Origin: Whitmania pigra
Taxonomy: Eukaryota > Annelida > Clitellata > Hirudinida > Haemopidae
Length of the DNA: 64,000 bases
Reading direction: 5' to 3'
NCBI GenBank assembly: GCA_021613335.1
Contig: JAJTWR010000431.1
Coordinates: 2,877,775 to 2,941,774 of the forward strand
Of this stretch, positions 44,983 through 55,300 are shown piece by piece (within the stretch, counting starts at the first letter, position 1; the number at the start of each line of letters is the position of its first letter). Both the position numbers and the translations under genes were made by a program. The notes beneath the pieces are model-generated. The model did no database searches. It had not been told where the DNA came from and saw only the letters and a program-made list of their open reading frames with translations.

Positions 44983-46173
44983 ATGCATAGATATTTAGCT
45001 CCGAAAAACATCGTTACGCTCTCCGCGGCGATTGCGGCCATTTCCTGTGGCATTCGAACTACAACCGACGGAGGGTGCGAGTCCGACTGCGAGCTGCCGC
45101 GAGTCATCTCTCCAAGCATTCAGTACACACCATCGGAGTACGATTGCGTCGTCAATCAACCTTGTGCGACTGGCAATCCGAGCAACAATGGTTCGAAGGC
45201 CTCCTATAGAATCGACCCTTCAGCCCCGGCCGGGATGCACTTCGACGAGGCAATCGGCAACCTCAGCGGTTCGCCGACTGCGCCACTGCCCCCAACAAAC
45301 TTTACCGTCACCGCGACCAATTCCGCTGGTGCTTCTACTGCAACCCTAAACCTTACCGTCCATAAATATAAGCTCGCTCCCGCGACGCTGAAGTACGGCT
45401 CCAACCCGGCCATCTACACACTGGGAAAGGCAATCGTGGCGAATCAGCCCACGCACAGCGGAGGTTCTCCAGCAGCCTATTCGGTTACTCCCGCACTTCC
45501 AGCGGGTCTCGCCTTCGATCCTCTGAGTGGGCTCATCACTGGAACGCCGACCGCCTTAACCGAACCGAGTTCGTTCACGATCATGGCCTCAAATGCTCAA
45601 GGGGAAACTACTGTTGAGCTCTACATCACAGTGGTCGACATCCCCCCAGCGAAGCTCACCTACAGCACGCCAACAGCGGTGTACACCAAAGGAAGCAATG
45701 CAACCCCCAACATTCCTAGGGCCCTCGGTGGGTCGATCACCTATTTTACCATTCAGCCCGCGCTTCCTGCAGGACTTGCGCTGGACACGATAACCGGCAC
45801 CATCCAAGGAATCCCGAGTGCCTCATCGTCCAAAACACTTTTCACCATAACCGCTGGGAATAGCGGCGGAACGACGACAACTACCGTGAGCATTGAGGTT
45901 CGAGACATCGCTCCGACAAACCTCCAGTATCCCATGAATCCCATCGTCATCCCGAAGAATAGACCGGTCACACCGAATCGTCCGAGCTTCATCGGAGGAA
46001 CACCGACAACCTATACAGCGAGCCCCGAATTGCCAGCCGGACTGATGCTCGATACATCGTCGGGAGTCATCAGCGGGACTCCGACCGTCGAGAGCCCTTC
46101 CGGAGACTACTTGATCACAGCATCAAACTCCAGTGGAACAACCTCACTCCTTCTGATCTTGGAAGTACAATAG
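44983..46173 (+). CDS. Array lipoprotein 4, truncated: four Ig-like repeats and no head
   Basis: The 396-residue protein has a signal peptide with lipobox AISC and repeats 1-4 of the family (first with YDCVVNQPC, fourth with NLQYPMNPIVIPKNRPVTPN). It stops right after the last strand of repeat 4 (LLLILEVQ), where full copies continue EIK-x-x-APT into repeat 5. Connector and jelly-roll head are absent and no remnants follow: the next promoter starts 15 bases later. It may be a working headless stalk or a decaying copy; the weakened promoter favours decay. Confidence 0.8.
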   Translation: MHRYLAPKNIVTLSAAIAAISCGIRTTTDGGCESDCELPRVISPSIQYTPSEYDCVVNQPCATGNPSNNGSKASYRIDPSAPAGMHFDEAIGNLSGSPTAPLPPTNFTVTATNSAGASTATLNLTVHKYKLAPATLKYGSNPAIYTLGKAIVANQPTHSGGSPAAYSVTPALPAGLAFDPLSGLITGTPTALTEPSSFTIMASNAQGETTVELYITVVDIPPAKLTYSTPTAVYTKGSNATPNIPRALGGSITYFTIQPALPAGLALDTITGTIQGIPSASSSKTLFTITAGNSGGTTTTTVSIEVRDIAPTNLQYPMNPIVIPKNRPVTPNRPSFIGGTPTTYTASPELPAGLMLDTSSGVISGTPTVESPSGDYLITASNSSGTTSLLLILEVQ

Positions 46174-46187
46174 ATCGATTGCTCTTG

Positions 46188-46217
46188 TTGCGTATCGCGC
46201 TATCCCATCGTTATCAG
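46188..46217 (+). promoter_or_regulatory. Array promoter, copy 5
   Basis: TTGCGT (46188-46193), 17 bases, TTATCA (46211-46216), then GAAC. It drives the small lipoprotein ORF and presumably array gene 5 behind it, which has no copy of its own. Confidence 0.65.
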
Positions 46218-46296
46218 AACTGAACAGCAATGGGTTGTGCCCATACACAACCAGCTCACAGACGACTTGCTGTGGTCGTTCACGGAAGGATTCATC

Positions 46297-46464
46297 ATGC
46301 ATTTCCATCTTGCGCTGAAGCGCCTACTTCTGCTCTCAGCGTCCGTAGGCATCCTCGCTTGCGGCTATGCTCCAGACGTTGCCTTCGAGAGTAGCTCGGC
46401 AAACGCGGCGGCTCCAAAATCCAGCGCAACGACAACAAAGTGCGGCGGCAGGATTCCCAAGTGA
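46297..46464 (+). CDS. Small lipoprotein stub within the array
   Basis: The 55-residue product has a lipoprotein signal peptide (LLLLSASVGILAC) and then about 34 polar residues with one more Cys and no Ig repeat. GGAAGGATTCATC before the ATG is a good ribosome site. It sits where an array gene would start, directly behind an array promoter, so it may be the leader end of a lost copy or a small secreted partner of array protein 5, whose ATG is 49 bases downstream. Confidence 0.5.
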   Translation: MHFHLALKRLLLLSASVGILACGYAPDVAFESSSANAAAPKSSATTTKCGGRIPK

Positions 46465-46512
46465 GCCCAACCCTTCCAACAAGGCACTGATCCACAACCG
46501 AGGAGCCACACA

Positions 46513-49098
46513 ATGCAAAGTCACTACCCAAGCGCACTTGCTCTCGTTCTTCCGATATTCCTAGCATCATGTAGCAGCTTGACTGGCGCCGCTGTTGACA
46601 CCGGACACGGCCCAGAAACTCCAATTGGAGTCTCACTCGCCATTCAATTCGACCCGACGCGATACGAATGTATCGTAGAAAGTCCGTGTTCCGTAGCAGC
46701 GCCAGAACTCATGGGTGGCCCGGCTTCATTTTCCATTGCCCCAGAGCCTCCGACGGGAATGCACTTCGATGCCACCACTGCCGTTCTCGCCGGGGTCCCC
46801 ACCCGAGAGCTGCCGGAAACAGACTATGTGGTCACAGCGACAAGTTCTGCCGCAACTGCCACCGCGAGGTTCAGCATCGTTGTCCACCCTCACAAAAATC
46901 AACCTGTCGACATCGCCCCGACGCTCCTTCAGTTCACTCTCAATCCCGCCGTATATGTCGTGGGTGAAGCGATTGCTTCGAACGCACTGGCGTTGCAGAG
47001 CGGAGCGCCGGCCCGATTCTCAGTATTGCCCGCACTTCCGGAAGGTCTCAGCCTCGATCCGACCACCGGGGCCGTGAGCGGAACTCCGAAGCTCGCATCC
47101 CCACCGACGAACTACGTGGTCACCGCCACGAACAGTGGAGGCTCTTCATCGGTCACCGTCACCATCGAGGTAAGAGAGGTGCCCCCGTCGGGCCTTGCGT
47201 ATGCGGTAAACCCTGCGAGCTACCACATTCGCACCCCCATCGCTCCGAACACCCCGACCCATACGGGAGGAGCGCCGAAGCGCTACACCGTGCACCCGCC
47301 ACTTCCTGAAGGGCTCACGCTCTCAGAATCGACAGGCATCATCAGTGGTACGCCGACGGTCGCTACCGCAAGAGGCTCGTACACCGTCATTGGGAGCTCC
47401 GGCGTTGCTGAAGTGACAGTTATTCTCGATCTCGAAGTAGTGGATGATCCGCCGAGCAAATTGACCTACGAAGTTTCCCGGGCGCTCTATAGCCGCGGAG
47501 CCGCTATTGCCCCGAATCCTGCAAGGACCGAGGGAGGAAAAGCGACCTCCTACGCAGTGCGTCCACCGCTTCCTAGCGGGCTCAAACTTGATGAAGTCAA
47601 TGGAGAAATCACTGGGCTACCGACAGTGACCATCTCGGAAGCAGCGTACACAGTGACTGCGAGCAACGCCTCAGGAAGTACCAGCACCGTGCTCCATATA
47701 ACCGTTCAGGAAATGGCACCGGCGGAGCTCTCCTACAAAAACAGCTTTGTTACGTACGGAGTCAGTCTGAGGATTTCGCCCAATACACCGTCGTCAACGG
47801 GTGGGCCGGTAACCCGCTATGGAGTTTGGCCGCCGCTCCCCGCGGGACTCGCTCTCGATGAAACGAGCGGCATTATCTCGGGGACGCCCACTACGGTGAC
47901 CCCTCGCGGCATCTACACCGTGACTGGCAAGAATTCTACCGACGGTACCTCTTTCGACATCAGCATCGAGGTGCGAGAGCCGGTGCCCGGAATGTACCTC
48001 GACGACACCCTACTCGACGCGAGCACTGATTCGACAATCCTTGCGCAACCGCTGCATCTCTCCGAAGGAGTGCACACACTGCGTCAGCTCGGCAAGGGGG
48101 ATTTCACACTTACGGGTGAAATCTCCGGAATCGGAACCCTCACCATCACCACCGACCCAGACAACACCATCACCCTCAAAGGAGCTGTCGCCAATGGAGG
48201 AGTGAACATCACGAGCGGGACCCTCGATGCGACGGCACTGAAGTGGACCACCAAAAAAGTCACCCGCAGCGGCACAGGAGTCCTCAAACGCTCTGCAATC
48301 CCAACTGAACTATCGAGCGATCTTCGGGCCTGGTTCGACGGTTCGAATGCTGAAACTGTTTTCAGCGACGAAGAACGGACGCAACGCCAACTCAACGCCG
48401 GTGGACATGTGCGTGTGTGGACAAATCTCGCTGATCCCGAAGTTTCTGCTCTCGCTACGTGGGGGAATCCGTACTGGAGTTCCTCCAAAGATTCGATCGT
48501 CATAAGTAATGCAACTTTCAAGATTGGCGACCTGCGACTCACCCATGGAGCCACAGTTATCGCAGTTGTGAAGACGACCTCACTCACTGGTGAGAAACCT
48601 GCAATATTTACATCGCAACATCATGGTGGCGAAGGCTCGAACGGAATTATTGCCCATCTGGGCGCGTACCCACATGGGCCAGGGGACTCTCCGCTTCGGC
48701 CGCACATCGTCGCCGGATACTATATCTCTCGTACCAACTGGCTACATACAGATAGCTTCACAGTAGAACTCAACAAAAAAACCATGTTTGGTATGACTAC
48801 GAGTACCTCAGGAATCGTTCTTCAAGTCGATGGAGCTATAGTCGCTTCGAAGTCCATTGCCATTGACTCGTTTCCGCCAAATCGCTGGTATCGCATCGGG
48901 CGCCGATGGGACTGGGAAGATATTTGGAACGGCAACTATTATGAACTTGTAGTTGCAAACGGCCCAGCAGATATCGATAAGCTCTCCGGCTACATGGCAT
49001 GGCATAACAACCTACAGGACCTGCTGCCGAAGGGCCACAAGTACAAAACGTCACCCCCTATCGCCACCATCACCAAGGATGGCACGACAATCAAGTAA
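46513..49098 (+). CDS. Array lipoprotein 5: five Ig-like repeats plus LamG-like head
   Basis: The 861-residue protein has lipobox LASC, a first repeat with the Cys pair (YECIVESPC), a linker HKNQPVDIAP and four more repeats equivalent to positions 4-7 of the full copies; positions 2-3 are missing. The connector differs from genes 1-4 (TLTITTDPDNTITLKGA), as in gene 6. The head has AWFDGSNAETVFSD, GIIAHLGAYPHG, MTTSTSGIVLQ, RIGRRWDWEDIWNGNYYEL and MAWHNNLQDLLPKGHKYK. GAGGAG lies 6 bases before the ATG. Confidence 0.85.
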   Translation: MQSHYPSALALVLPIFLASCSSLTGAAVDTGHGPETPIGVSLAIQFDPTRYECIVESPCSVAAPELMGGPASFSIAPEPPTGMHFDATTAVLAGVPTRELPETDYVVTATSSAATATARFSIVVHPHKNQPVDIAPTLLQFTLNPAVYVVGEAIASNALALQSGAPARFSVLPALPEGLSLDPTTGAVSGTPKLASPPTNYVVTATNSGGSSSVTVTIEVREVPPSGLAYAVNPASYHIRTPIAPNTPTHTGGAPKRYTVHPPLPEGLTLSESTGIISGTPTVATARGSYTVIGSSGVAEVTVILDLEVVDDPPSKLTYEVSRALYSRGAAIAPNPARTEGGKATSYAVRPPLPSGLKLDEVNGEITGLPTVTISEAAYTVTASNASGSTSTVLHITVQEMAPAELSYKNSFVTYGVSLRISPNTPSSTGGPVTRYGVWPPLPAGLALDETSGIISGTPTTVTPRGIYTVTGKNSTDGTSFDISIEVREPVPGMYLDDTLLDASTDSTILAQPLHLSEGVHTLRQLGKGDFTLTGEISGIGTLTITTDPDNTITLKGAVANGGVNITSGTLDATALKWTTKKVTRSGTGVLKRSAIPTELSSDLRAWFDGSNAETVFSDEERTQRQLNAGGHVRVWTNLADPEVSALATWGNPYWSSSKDSIVISNATFKIGDLRLTHGATVIAVVKTTSLTGEKPAIFTSQHHGGEGSNGIIAHLGAYPHGPGDSPLRPHIVAGYYISRTNWLHTDSFTVELNKKTMFGMTTSTSGIVLQVDGAIVASKSIAIDSFPPNRWYRIGRRWDWEDIWNGNYYELVVANGPADIDKLSGYMAWHNNLQDLLPKGHKYKTSPPIATITKDGTTIK

Positions 49099-49122
49099 TC
49101 ATGATGTATTGATGTAGCCATG

Positions 49123-49154
49123 AAACCCCTGTCGGCTCTCGCTGGCGGGGGTTT
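49123..49154 (+). terminator. Hairpin after array gene 5
   Basis: AAACCCC-TGTCGGC-TCTC-GCTGGCG-GGGGTTT, about 25 bases after the stop, followed by CGCATT as after genes 3 and 6. Confidence 0.65.
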
Positions 49155-49162
49155 CGCATTAG

Positions 49163-49192
49163 TTGCGTTTCGTACGTGTTGCTCGTTATCAG
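49163..49192 (+). promoter_or_regulatory. Array promoter, copy 6
   Basis: TTGCGT (49163-49168), 17 bases, TTATCA (49186-49191), then GATGAG. The -35-like box starts only 8 bases after the previous hairpin. The leader is about 65 bases and contains TCGATGAGGGGACAAC. Confidence 0.7.
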
Positions 49193-49262
49193 ATGAGTAC
49201 ACCAAGGCGATTTCTTTTCGCCTTCGATGAGGGGACAACTCTACAACCGAAGGATCCACACC

Positions 49263-52112
49263 ATGCAATGTCAGTACAAGTGCGCTCTTGCGCTCGTTCT
49301 ACCAGTATTCATAGCTTCCTGTAGTAGTTTGACCGGCGTCGCGGTTGATGCCGGTCGCGAACCAGAAACTCCAAATGCAGTCTCACTCACCATCCAAATC
49401 GGCCGAGCGCAGTATGTCTGCGTCGTGGACAGCCCGTGTTCCGTGGACGCGCCAGTCATCGAAGGTGGTCCGGCTTCATTTTCCATTGCCCCAGAACCGC
49501 CGCCTGGAATGCATTTCGATGCCACACGAGGCAGTCTCACTGGCATCCCCAGTCGGGAATCGCCGGAGACAGACTACCTCGTCACCGCCACAAGTACTAC
49601 CGGGAGCGCCTCCGCGAAGTTCAGGATGGTCGTCCATCCTGCCAAAGAAAATCCCGTCGACATCGTGGAAGTACCGTCAGCGCCTTTGCACCTGACCTAC
49701 GCCACGAGGCCTCTTTCCTACACAATCGGCGTGCCCATACCACCTCTCACTCCAGCGCTTCATGGTGGAACGTCGGTCACGTTCAGTGTTTCGCCGGTAC
49801 TCCCGGCTGGGCTTGACCTCGGAGCGCACTCCGGTGTCATCAGCGGAACTCCTTCTGTATTGACTGCGCCAACCGACTACACCATCACCGCAGCCAATAG
49901 CGCGGGCAATGCATCTGCAAGCGTGAATATCCACATCGTCGATACCCCCCCAAAACACCTTCAGTTCACCCTCAATCCCGCCGTATACGTATTGGAGCAC
50001 GCGATAGCTCCCAACGAACTCGCGTCGCACGGCGGAAAACCGACCAGCTACTCGGTGTTGCCCGCACTCCCGGAAGGGCTCAACCTCGATCCGAGCACCG
50101 GGACCGTGAGCGGAACACCGAAGCTCGCATCCCCACCGACGGACTATGTGGTCACCGCCACAAACAGCGGTGGCTCTTTGTCGATCACCCTCACCATTGA
50201 GGTGAAAGAGGTTCCCCCGTCGGGCCTTGCGTATGCGGTAAACCCTGCGAGCTACCACATCCGCACCCCCATCGCACCCAACACCCCGAGCCATACGGGA
50301 GGAGCGCCGAGGCGTTACACCGTGCATCCACCGCTTCCGGCGGGGCTCACGATCTCTGAAGCGACCGGGATTATCAGTGGCACGCCGACGGTGGCCACAG
50401 CAAAAGGCTCTTACACCGTGACCGGTAGCTCCGGGGTCGGGGTAGTGACAGTTATCCTCGAGCTCGAAGTGGTGGATGATCCGCCGAGTACCTTGTCCTA
50501 CGACGTTCCACGGGCGATCTATCGCCGAGGAACCGTCATCACCGCGAATCATGCAAGGAGCGAAGGGGGAAAAGTAACCGCCTACGCAGTTCGGCCACCG
50601 CTCCCGATCGGACTCAAACTTGATGAAGTCACAGGAGAAATCACTGGAATACCAACAGTGACCACCTCGGCGGCAACGTACACCGTGACCGCGAGCAACG
50701 CCTCGGGAAGTACCAGCACTGAGCTCACCATTGAGGTACAGGAAATGGCACCGGAAGAGCTCTCCTACAACGCTAGCTTTGTTACTTACGGTGTCAGTCT
50801 GAAGATTTTGCCCAACACACCGTCGTCAACTGGTGGCCCCATAACCGTCTATGGAGTTTCGCCACCGCTCCCCGAGGGGCTCACTCTCGATACCTCCACC
50901 GGGGTCATCTCCGGGACACCGACCGCGATAACCCCTCGCGCCACCTACACCGTCACTGGGAAGAATTCCACCGATGGCACCTCCTTTGACATCAGCATCG
51001 AGGTGCAAGAGCCCGTGCCAGGAATCTACCTTGACGACACCCTACTCGTAGCGAGCATTGATTCGAAAACCCTTGCTCAACCTCTGCATCTCTCCGAAGG
51101 AGTCCATACCCTGCGTCATTTCGGCAAGGGAGATTTCACTCTTACGGGCGAAATCTCCGGACCCGGAACCCTCACCATCACTACCGACAAGGACAACACC
51201 ATCATTCTGAAAGGAACGGTCGTGAATACAGGAGTGAACGTCGCGAGCGGCATCCTCGATGCAACCGCCCTGAAGTGGGCTACCGGAAAGCTCTCCTGCA
51301 GCAGCGCCGGGGTCCTCACACGCTACGCTCTGCCACCTGAGCTATCGAGCGAACTTCGCGCCTGGTTCGACGCTTCAAAACTCGAAACAATCTTCAGTGA
51401 TGCCGAACGAACGCAACCACAGACGAGCCCCGGTGGAGTCGTCAAGGGATGGACGAATGTAGCGAATCCGAAGGCGTCGGCAACAGCTCGCAACGGAACC
51501 TCCACCTTAAGCGCTTCGAAAGACTCCATCGTGTTGTTCAAGTCATCCTTCGACGTTCGTGGCATCACTTTGACCGATGAGGCCACCGTCCTTGCAGTCG
51601 TACGGAGTCGGACGTTCCACGGCAATTTTCCTGCGATCTTCACAGGAGTGGCAAAAGGTTATACCGTATCGGTCATGCTCGGCGCGGATCCGCTCAAGCG
51701 GATCGGCGTCCTCAATGTCGTCGCCGGAAGCCGAGAAGCTAATTCAACCCCTTGGATTATGTCACAACCGCACTCAGTTGAGCACGGAGTAAAGCAGATG
51801 TTGGGTGCGACGTACGGGAGCGCGGGAATCATTCTTCAGGCGGGAGGCGCGACCGTGAACTGGAATAAAACCCGTGTTCCTCCATTCATGAAGACAACCG
51901 AATATAAAATCGGCGAACGATGGGATGACGTCGATTTCTGGGGTGGTGATTTTTATGAAATCATCGTCACCGCTGACTCAACTGCGATGGACAGACTCTC
52001 CGGGTACATGGCCTGGCACAACAATCTACAGGACTTGCTGCCGAAGGACCACAAGTACAAAGCATCACCTCCTATCGCGACCATCACCAAAGATGGCACG
52101 ACGATAAAGTAA
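49263..52112 (+). CDS. Array lipoprotein 6: six Ig-like repeats plus LamG-like head
   Basis: The 949-residue protein has lipobox IASC and a first repeat with YVCVVDSPC. The signal peptide and repeats 1 and 4-7 are close to array protein 5, but there is one additional repeat (LHLTYATRPLSYTIGVPIPP and following) after the first. The connector is the gene 5 type (TDKDNTIILKGT). The head is mixed: MLGADPLKRIG as in proteins 2, 3 and 8, but MAWHNNLQDLLPKDHKYK and ITKDGTTIK as in protein 5. AAGGA lies 9 bases before the ATG at 49263. Confidence 0.85.
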   Translation: MQCQYKCALALVLPVFIASCSSLTGVAVDAGREPETPNAVSLTIQIGRAQYVCVVDSPCSVDAPVIEGGPASFSIAPEPPPGMHFDATRGSLTGIPSRESPETDYLVTATSTTGSASAKFRMVVHPAKENPVDIVEVPSAPLHLTYATRPLSYTIGVPIPPLTPALHGGTSVTFSVSPVLPAGLDLGAHSGVISGTPSVLTAPTDYTITAANSAGNASASVNIHIVDTPPKHLQFTLNPAVYVLEHAIAPNELASHGGKPTSYSVLPALPEGLNLDPSTGTVSGTPKLASPPTDYVVTATNSGGSLSITLTIEVKEVPPSGLAYAVNPASYHIRTPIAPNTPSHTGGAPRRYTVHPPLPAGLTISEATGIISGTPTVATAKGSYTVTGSSGVGVVTVILELEVVDDPPSTLSYDVPRAIYRRGTVITANHARSEGGKVTAYAVRPPLPIGLKLDEVTGEITGIPTVTTSAATYTVTASNASGSTSTELTIEVQEMAPEELSYNASFVTYGVSLKILPNTPSSTGGPITVYGVSPPLPEGLTLDTSTGVISGTPTAITPRATYTVTGKNSTDGTSFDISIEVQEPVPGIYLDDTLLVASIDSKTLAQPLHLSEGVHTLRHFGKGDFTLTGEISGPGTLTITTDKDNTIILKGTVVNTGVNVASGILDATALKWATGKLSCSSAGVLTRYALPPELSSELRAWFDASKLETIFSDAERTQPQTSPGGVVKGWTNVANPKASATARNGTSTLSASKDSIVLFKSSFDVRGITLTDEATVLAVVRSRTFHGNFPAIFTGVAKGYTVSVMLGADPLKRIGVLNVVAGSREANSTPWIMSQPHSVEHGVKQMLGATYGSAGIILQAGGATVNWNKTRVPPFMKTTEYKIGERWDDVDFWGGDFYEIIVTADSTAMDRLSGYMAWHNNLQDLLPKDHKYKASPPIATITKDGTTIK

Positions 52113-52136
52113 TCACAAAACATAGAGGTAGCTTTG

Positions 52137-52168
52137 AAGCCCCTGCTGGCCGACGCTGGCGGGGGCTT
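52137..52168 (+). terminator. Hairpin after array gene 6
   Basis: AAGCCCC-TGCTGGC-CGAC-GCTGGCG-GGGGCTT, nearly the same as the hairpin after gene 5. Confidence 0.65.
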
Positions 52169-52265
52169 CGCATTGAGAGCACCCTGACAGAGGCGCTGTC
52201 ATCTAGTGCGGCCAGAAATACGCCTGTGCGGGAACTGTAGGTAACACAAATTGTTCTCCGCCATA

Positions 52266-52295
52266 TTGCAGACGTGGCTGTTTCAGCGTTATCAC
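52266..52295 (+). promoter_or_regulatory. Array promoter, copy 7
   Basis: TTGCAG (52266-52271), 17 bases, TTATCA (52289-52294), then CATTC. The leader is about 71 bases. Confidence 0.65.
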
Positions 52296-52372
52296 ATTCT
52301 CATGGCACAGCAACCTAGGCATTCTCGGCAGCACCCGGGAAATATTTGGAACACATCCTTGTGAGCACAACT

Positions 52373-55300
52373 ATGCGTTATCGCAACAAATTCATGTTTA
52401 TCGCAGGGCTATGCGCACTTCTTTGCACATCAACTTGCTCTTCCGGAGCAGGTCCTGAAATCGGCAAGAATCCTGACAGTGGCGCGCCGAACGTCACAGC
52501 GCCGCAGATGGAATACAAGCCTGCAACGTACGAGTGCGTGGTCGCTCAACCCTGTGCTATAGGCCCCCCGGTTGCCCCGGGACAGGCATCGAACTTTGCA
52601 GTATCACCTGGCATTCCAGATGGGATGAGCTTCGATCCAGCGACTGGAGCTATCACCGGGATCCCAAAAAGTCCTAGGCCCGCGACGAAGTACATTGTCA
52701 TAGCTAAGAATTCACAAGGCCAGCTTTCCACAATCCTGCGCCTCACTGTTCATATTGCAGAGCCAGCACCCTCAGAACTCCGCTATGACTTGAACCCGAC
52801 AAGCTACCAGGTGGGGGTAAGCATACCCCCGAATAAACCCTCCCTGCGCGGCGGAAAACCAACGATGTACCAGGTTACTCCCGAGCTTCCCGTCGGGCTG
52901 GTCCTCGAACCGCTTACCGGTTTCATCAGCGGTACACCGACGAGCGTTACCCCAATGGGTACCTATACCGTAAAGGCTTCAAACGACGTTGGGGAAGCTG
53001 CGGTGGAGCTGTCGATTGCTATCAATGATATTGCTCCAGCAGAACTCAAATACAGTTGGCCCTCCCTGATCCTTCAGGTTGGCTCCAACTCTGCACCCAA
53101 CATTCCTACTGTCGGTGGAGGAAAGGTTACCGATTATTCGGTGATCCCTCCCCTGCCCGCGGGACTCGAACTTGACCCAAGCACTGGAGTGATTCGTGGA
53201 ATTCCACGAGTGCCCATCTCGGCAACAACATTTACGATTACCGCAAACAATAGCGGTGGGCACACCACAGCCAGAGTCAACATGGAAGTGATCGACAATC
53301 CGCCATCAAATCTCTCCTACTCCATGAATCCAGCCGTGTACGCTATGGGCAAGCCGATAAATCCAAACACGCTCTCCAACAGCGGAGGCGCTCCGACGAA
53401 ATTTACGCTGAGCCCTGAGCTCCCCGCAGGATTGATGCTCGATCAGCTCTCTGGAACCATCAGTGGTGTCCCATCGGAAGAAAGCCGTGCTCAGAGTTAC
53501 ATCATCACTGCGATCAACTCCGGAGGTTCAAGCTCCACTATTCTTTCCCTTGCGGTGAAGGTAGTCGCTCCCACTGGCCTCACCTATCTGGATAATCCGG
53601 CTAGGTATCGCATCCGTGTGCCGGTCACTCCTAATCTGCCAAGTTCGACAGGGGCGAAACCGACGAGCTATTCAGTAGCTCCAGAGCTCCCAGCAGGGCT
53701 CACTTTCTCGAACAGTACCGGCATCATCAGCGGGACGCCGAAAGTTGCCGTCTCCAAGGGTGCCTATGTCGTGACCGCGGGGACGGATGGCGGCGAAGTC
53801 TCTTCGCTTGTAGTGATTGATATCGCCGATGACCCGCCGGTCGACCTTCAATATCCAGCATCGTCCGCAGGATATCAGCAAGGGACACCTATCGAGCCAC
53901 TGCTCCCAACAAATTCCGGCGGCACCGCGACCTATTACTCGGTGAGCCCCGGGTTACCGGCTGGCCTTCAGCTCAATACGGTCAGCGGAGAGATTTCCGG
54001 TACCCCCGCCGCCGTGGCACCTTCCGCGACCTACCGGGTAACTGCCAGCAATAGCTCTGGGGAGACGAGCGCGGAAATCACGTTTGCCGTCGCGGAGATG
54101 GCTCCGGCTGGGCTCAGCTACTCCCAGAATCCAGCAAGCTATGCCGATGGCACTCCCATCAGTGCCAACACGCCAAGCTCAAACGGAGGAAAAGTGCTCC
54201 GGTACTCTATTGCACCGCCGTTGCCGCAGGGCCTTCACTTCGATGCGACGACCGGCGTCATCTCCGGTATACCCATAGGCAAGTTCCCCATGACCTCCTA
54301 CCGGATCACTGCCGCGAACGATTCGGGTGCGACGAGAGTCGAACTGCACCTAGAAATCAAAGAACGCACCCCGGGCCTGTATTTTGACAATGTCCTCCTC
54401 CACGACAAAGCGGCTTCGACGACCTTCGAACGTCCATTGGTACTGTCTGCTGGAACCCATACATTCGAGGTCGCTGGAACGGGCGACTACACCCTCTCCG
54501 GGTCGATCTCTGGTGATGGCACATTGAATATCTCCGCTGGCGAAGGCAATACCATCCTGCTCACGGGTGCTCAACTTGCCGCAGGGGTTACCGTAGTGAG
54601 CGGCACCGTCGATGCCCGGGAGCTCAAGTGGGCCTTCGGCAAACTGTCTACCGCCAAGTCTGGAGTTGTCAAACGCCTCGCCACTCCCTTGGACATCTCA
54701 GAAGACCTGCGCGCATGGTTCGATGCATCGAATCCTCAAACTATTTTCATGGACTCCCAACGAAAACATCGTCAGCGCAACGCCGGTGGAATTGTCCACG
54801 GATGGAGCAACCTTGCAAAATCTGGGATACATGCTCAAACTGAGGACGGTTATCCGACGTGGAGCCTCACCAAGGATTCGATCCTCCTAGGAAACGCATC
54901 CTTTATTCTCGCTGACTTGGAACTCTCGAATGGAGCAACTGTCGTAGCAGTTGTAAAAACCACTTCGTTCACTGGGCCTCGCCCTGCAATATTTACCTCG
55001 GAACACTTGGGAAGAACTCAAGACATCGCAATTATTGCGCATCTGGGTGCGCATCCAAGAGGTCAGGAAGATTCGGGTTTTCTTCCGAACATTGTTGCGG
55101 GGTATTACGCAGCATCCAACCTCAAGTGGGTGCGGACAAACAGCTTCCCCGTTGAACTCGACAAGAAGACGATGTTTGGAATGACCACCAGCACCTCAGA
55201 AGTCGTTCTCCAAATCGAAGGTGCAACAGTCGCTTCAACACCTGCAACCATTGACGCATTTCCCCCAAATTCCAGGTATCGCATTGGGCGTCGTTGGGAC

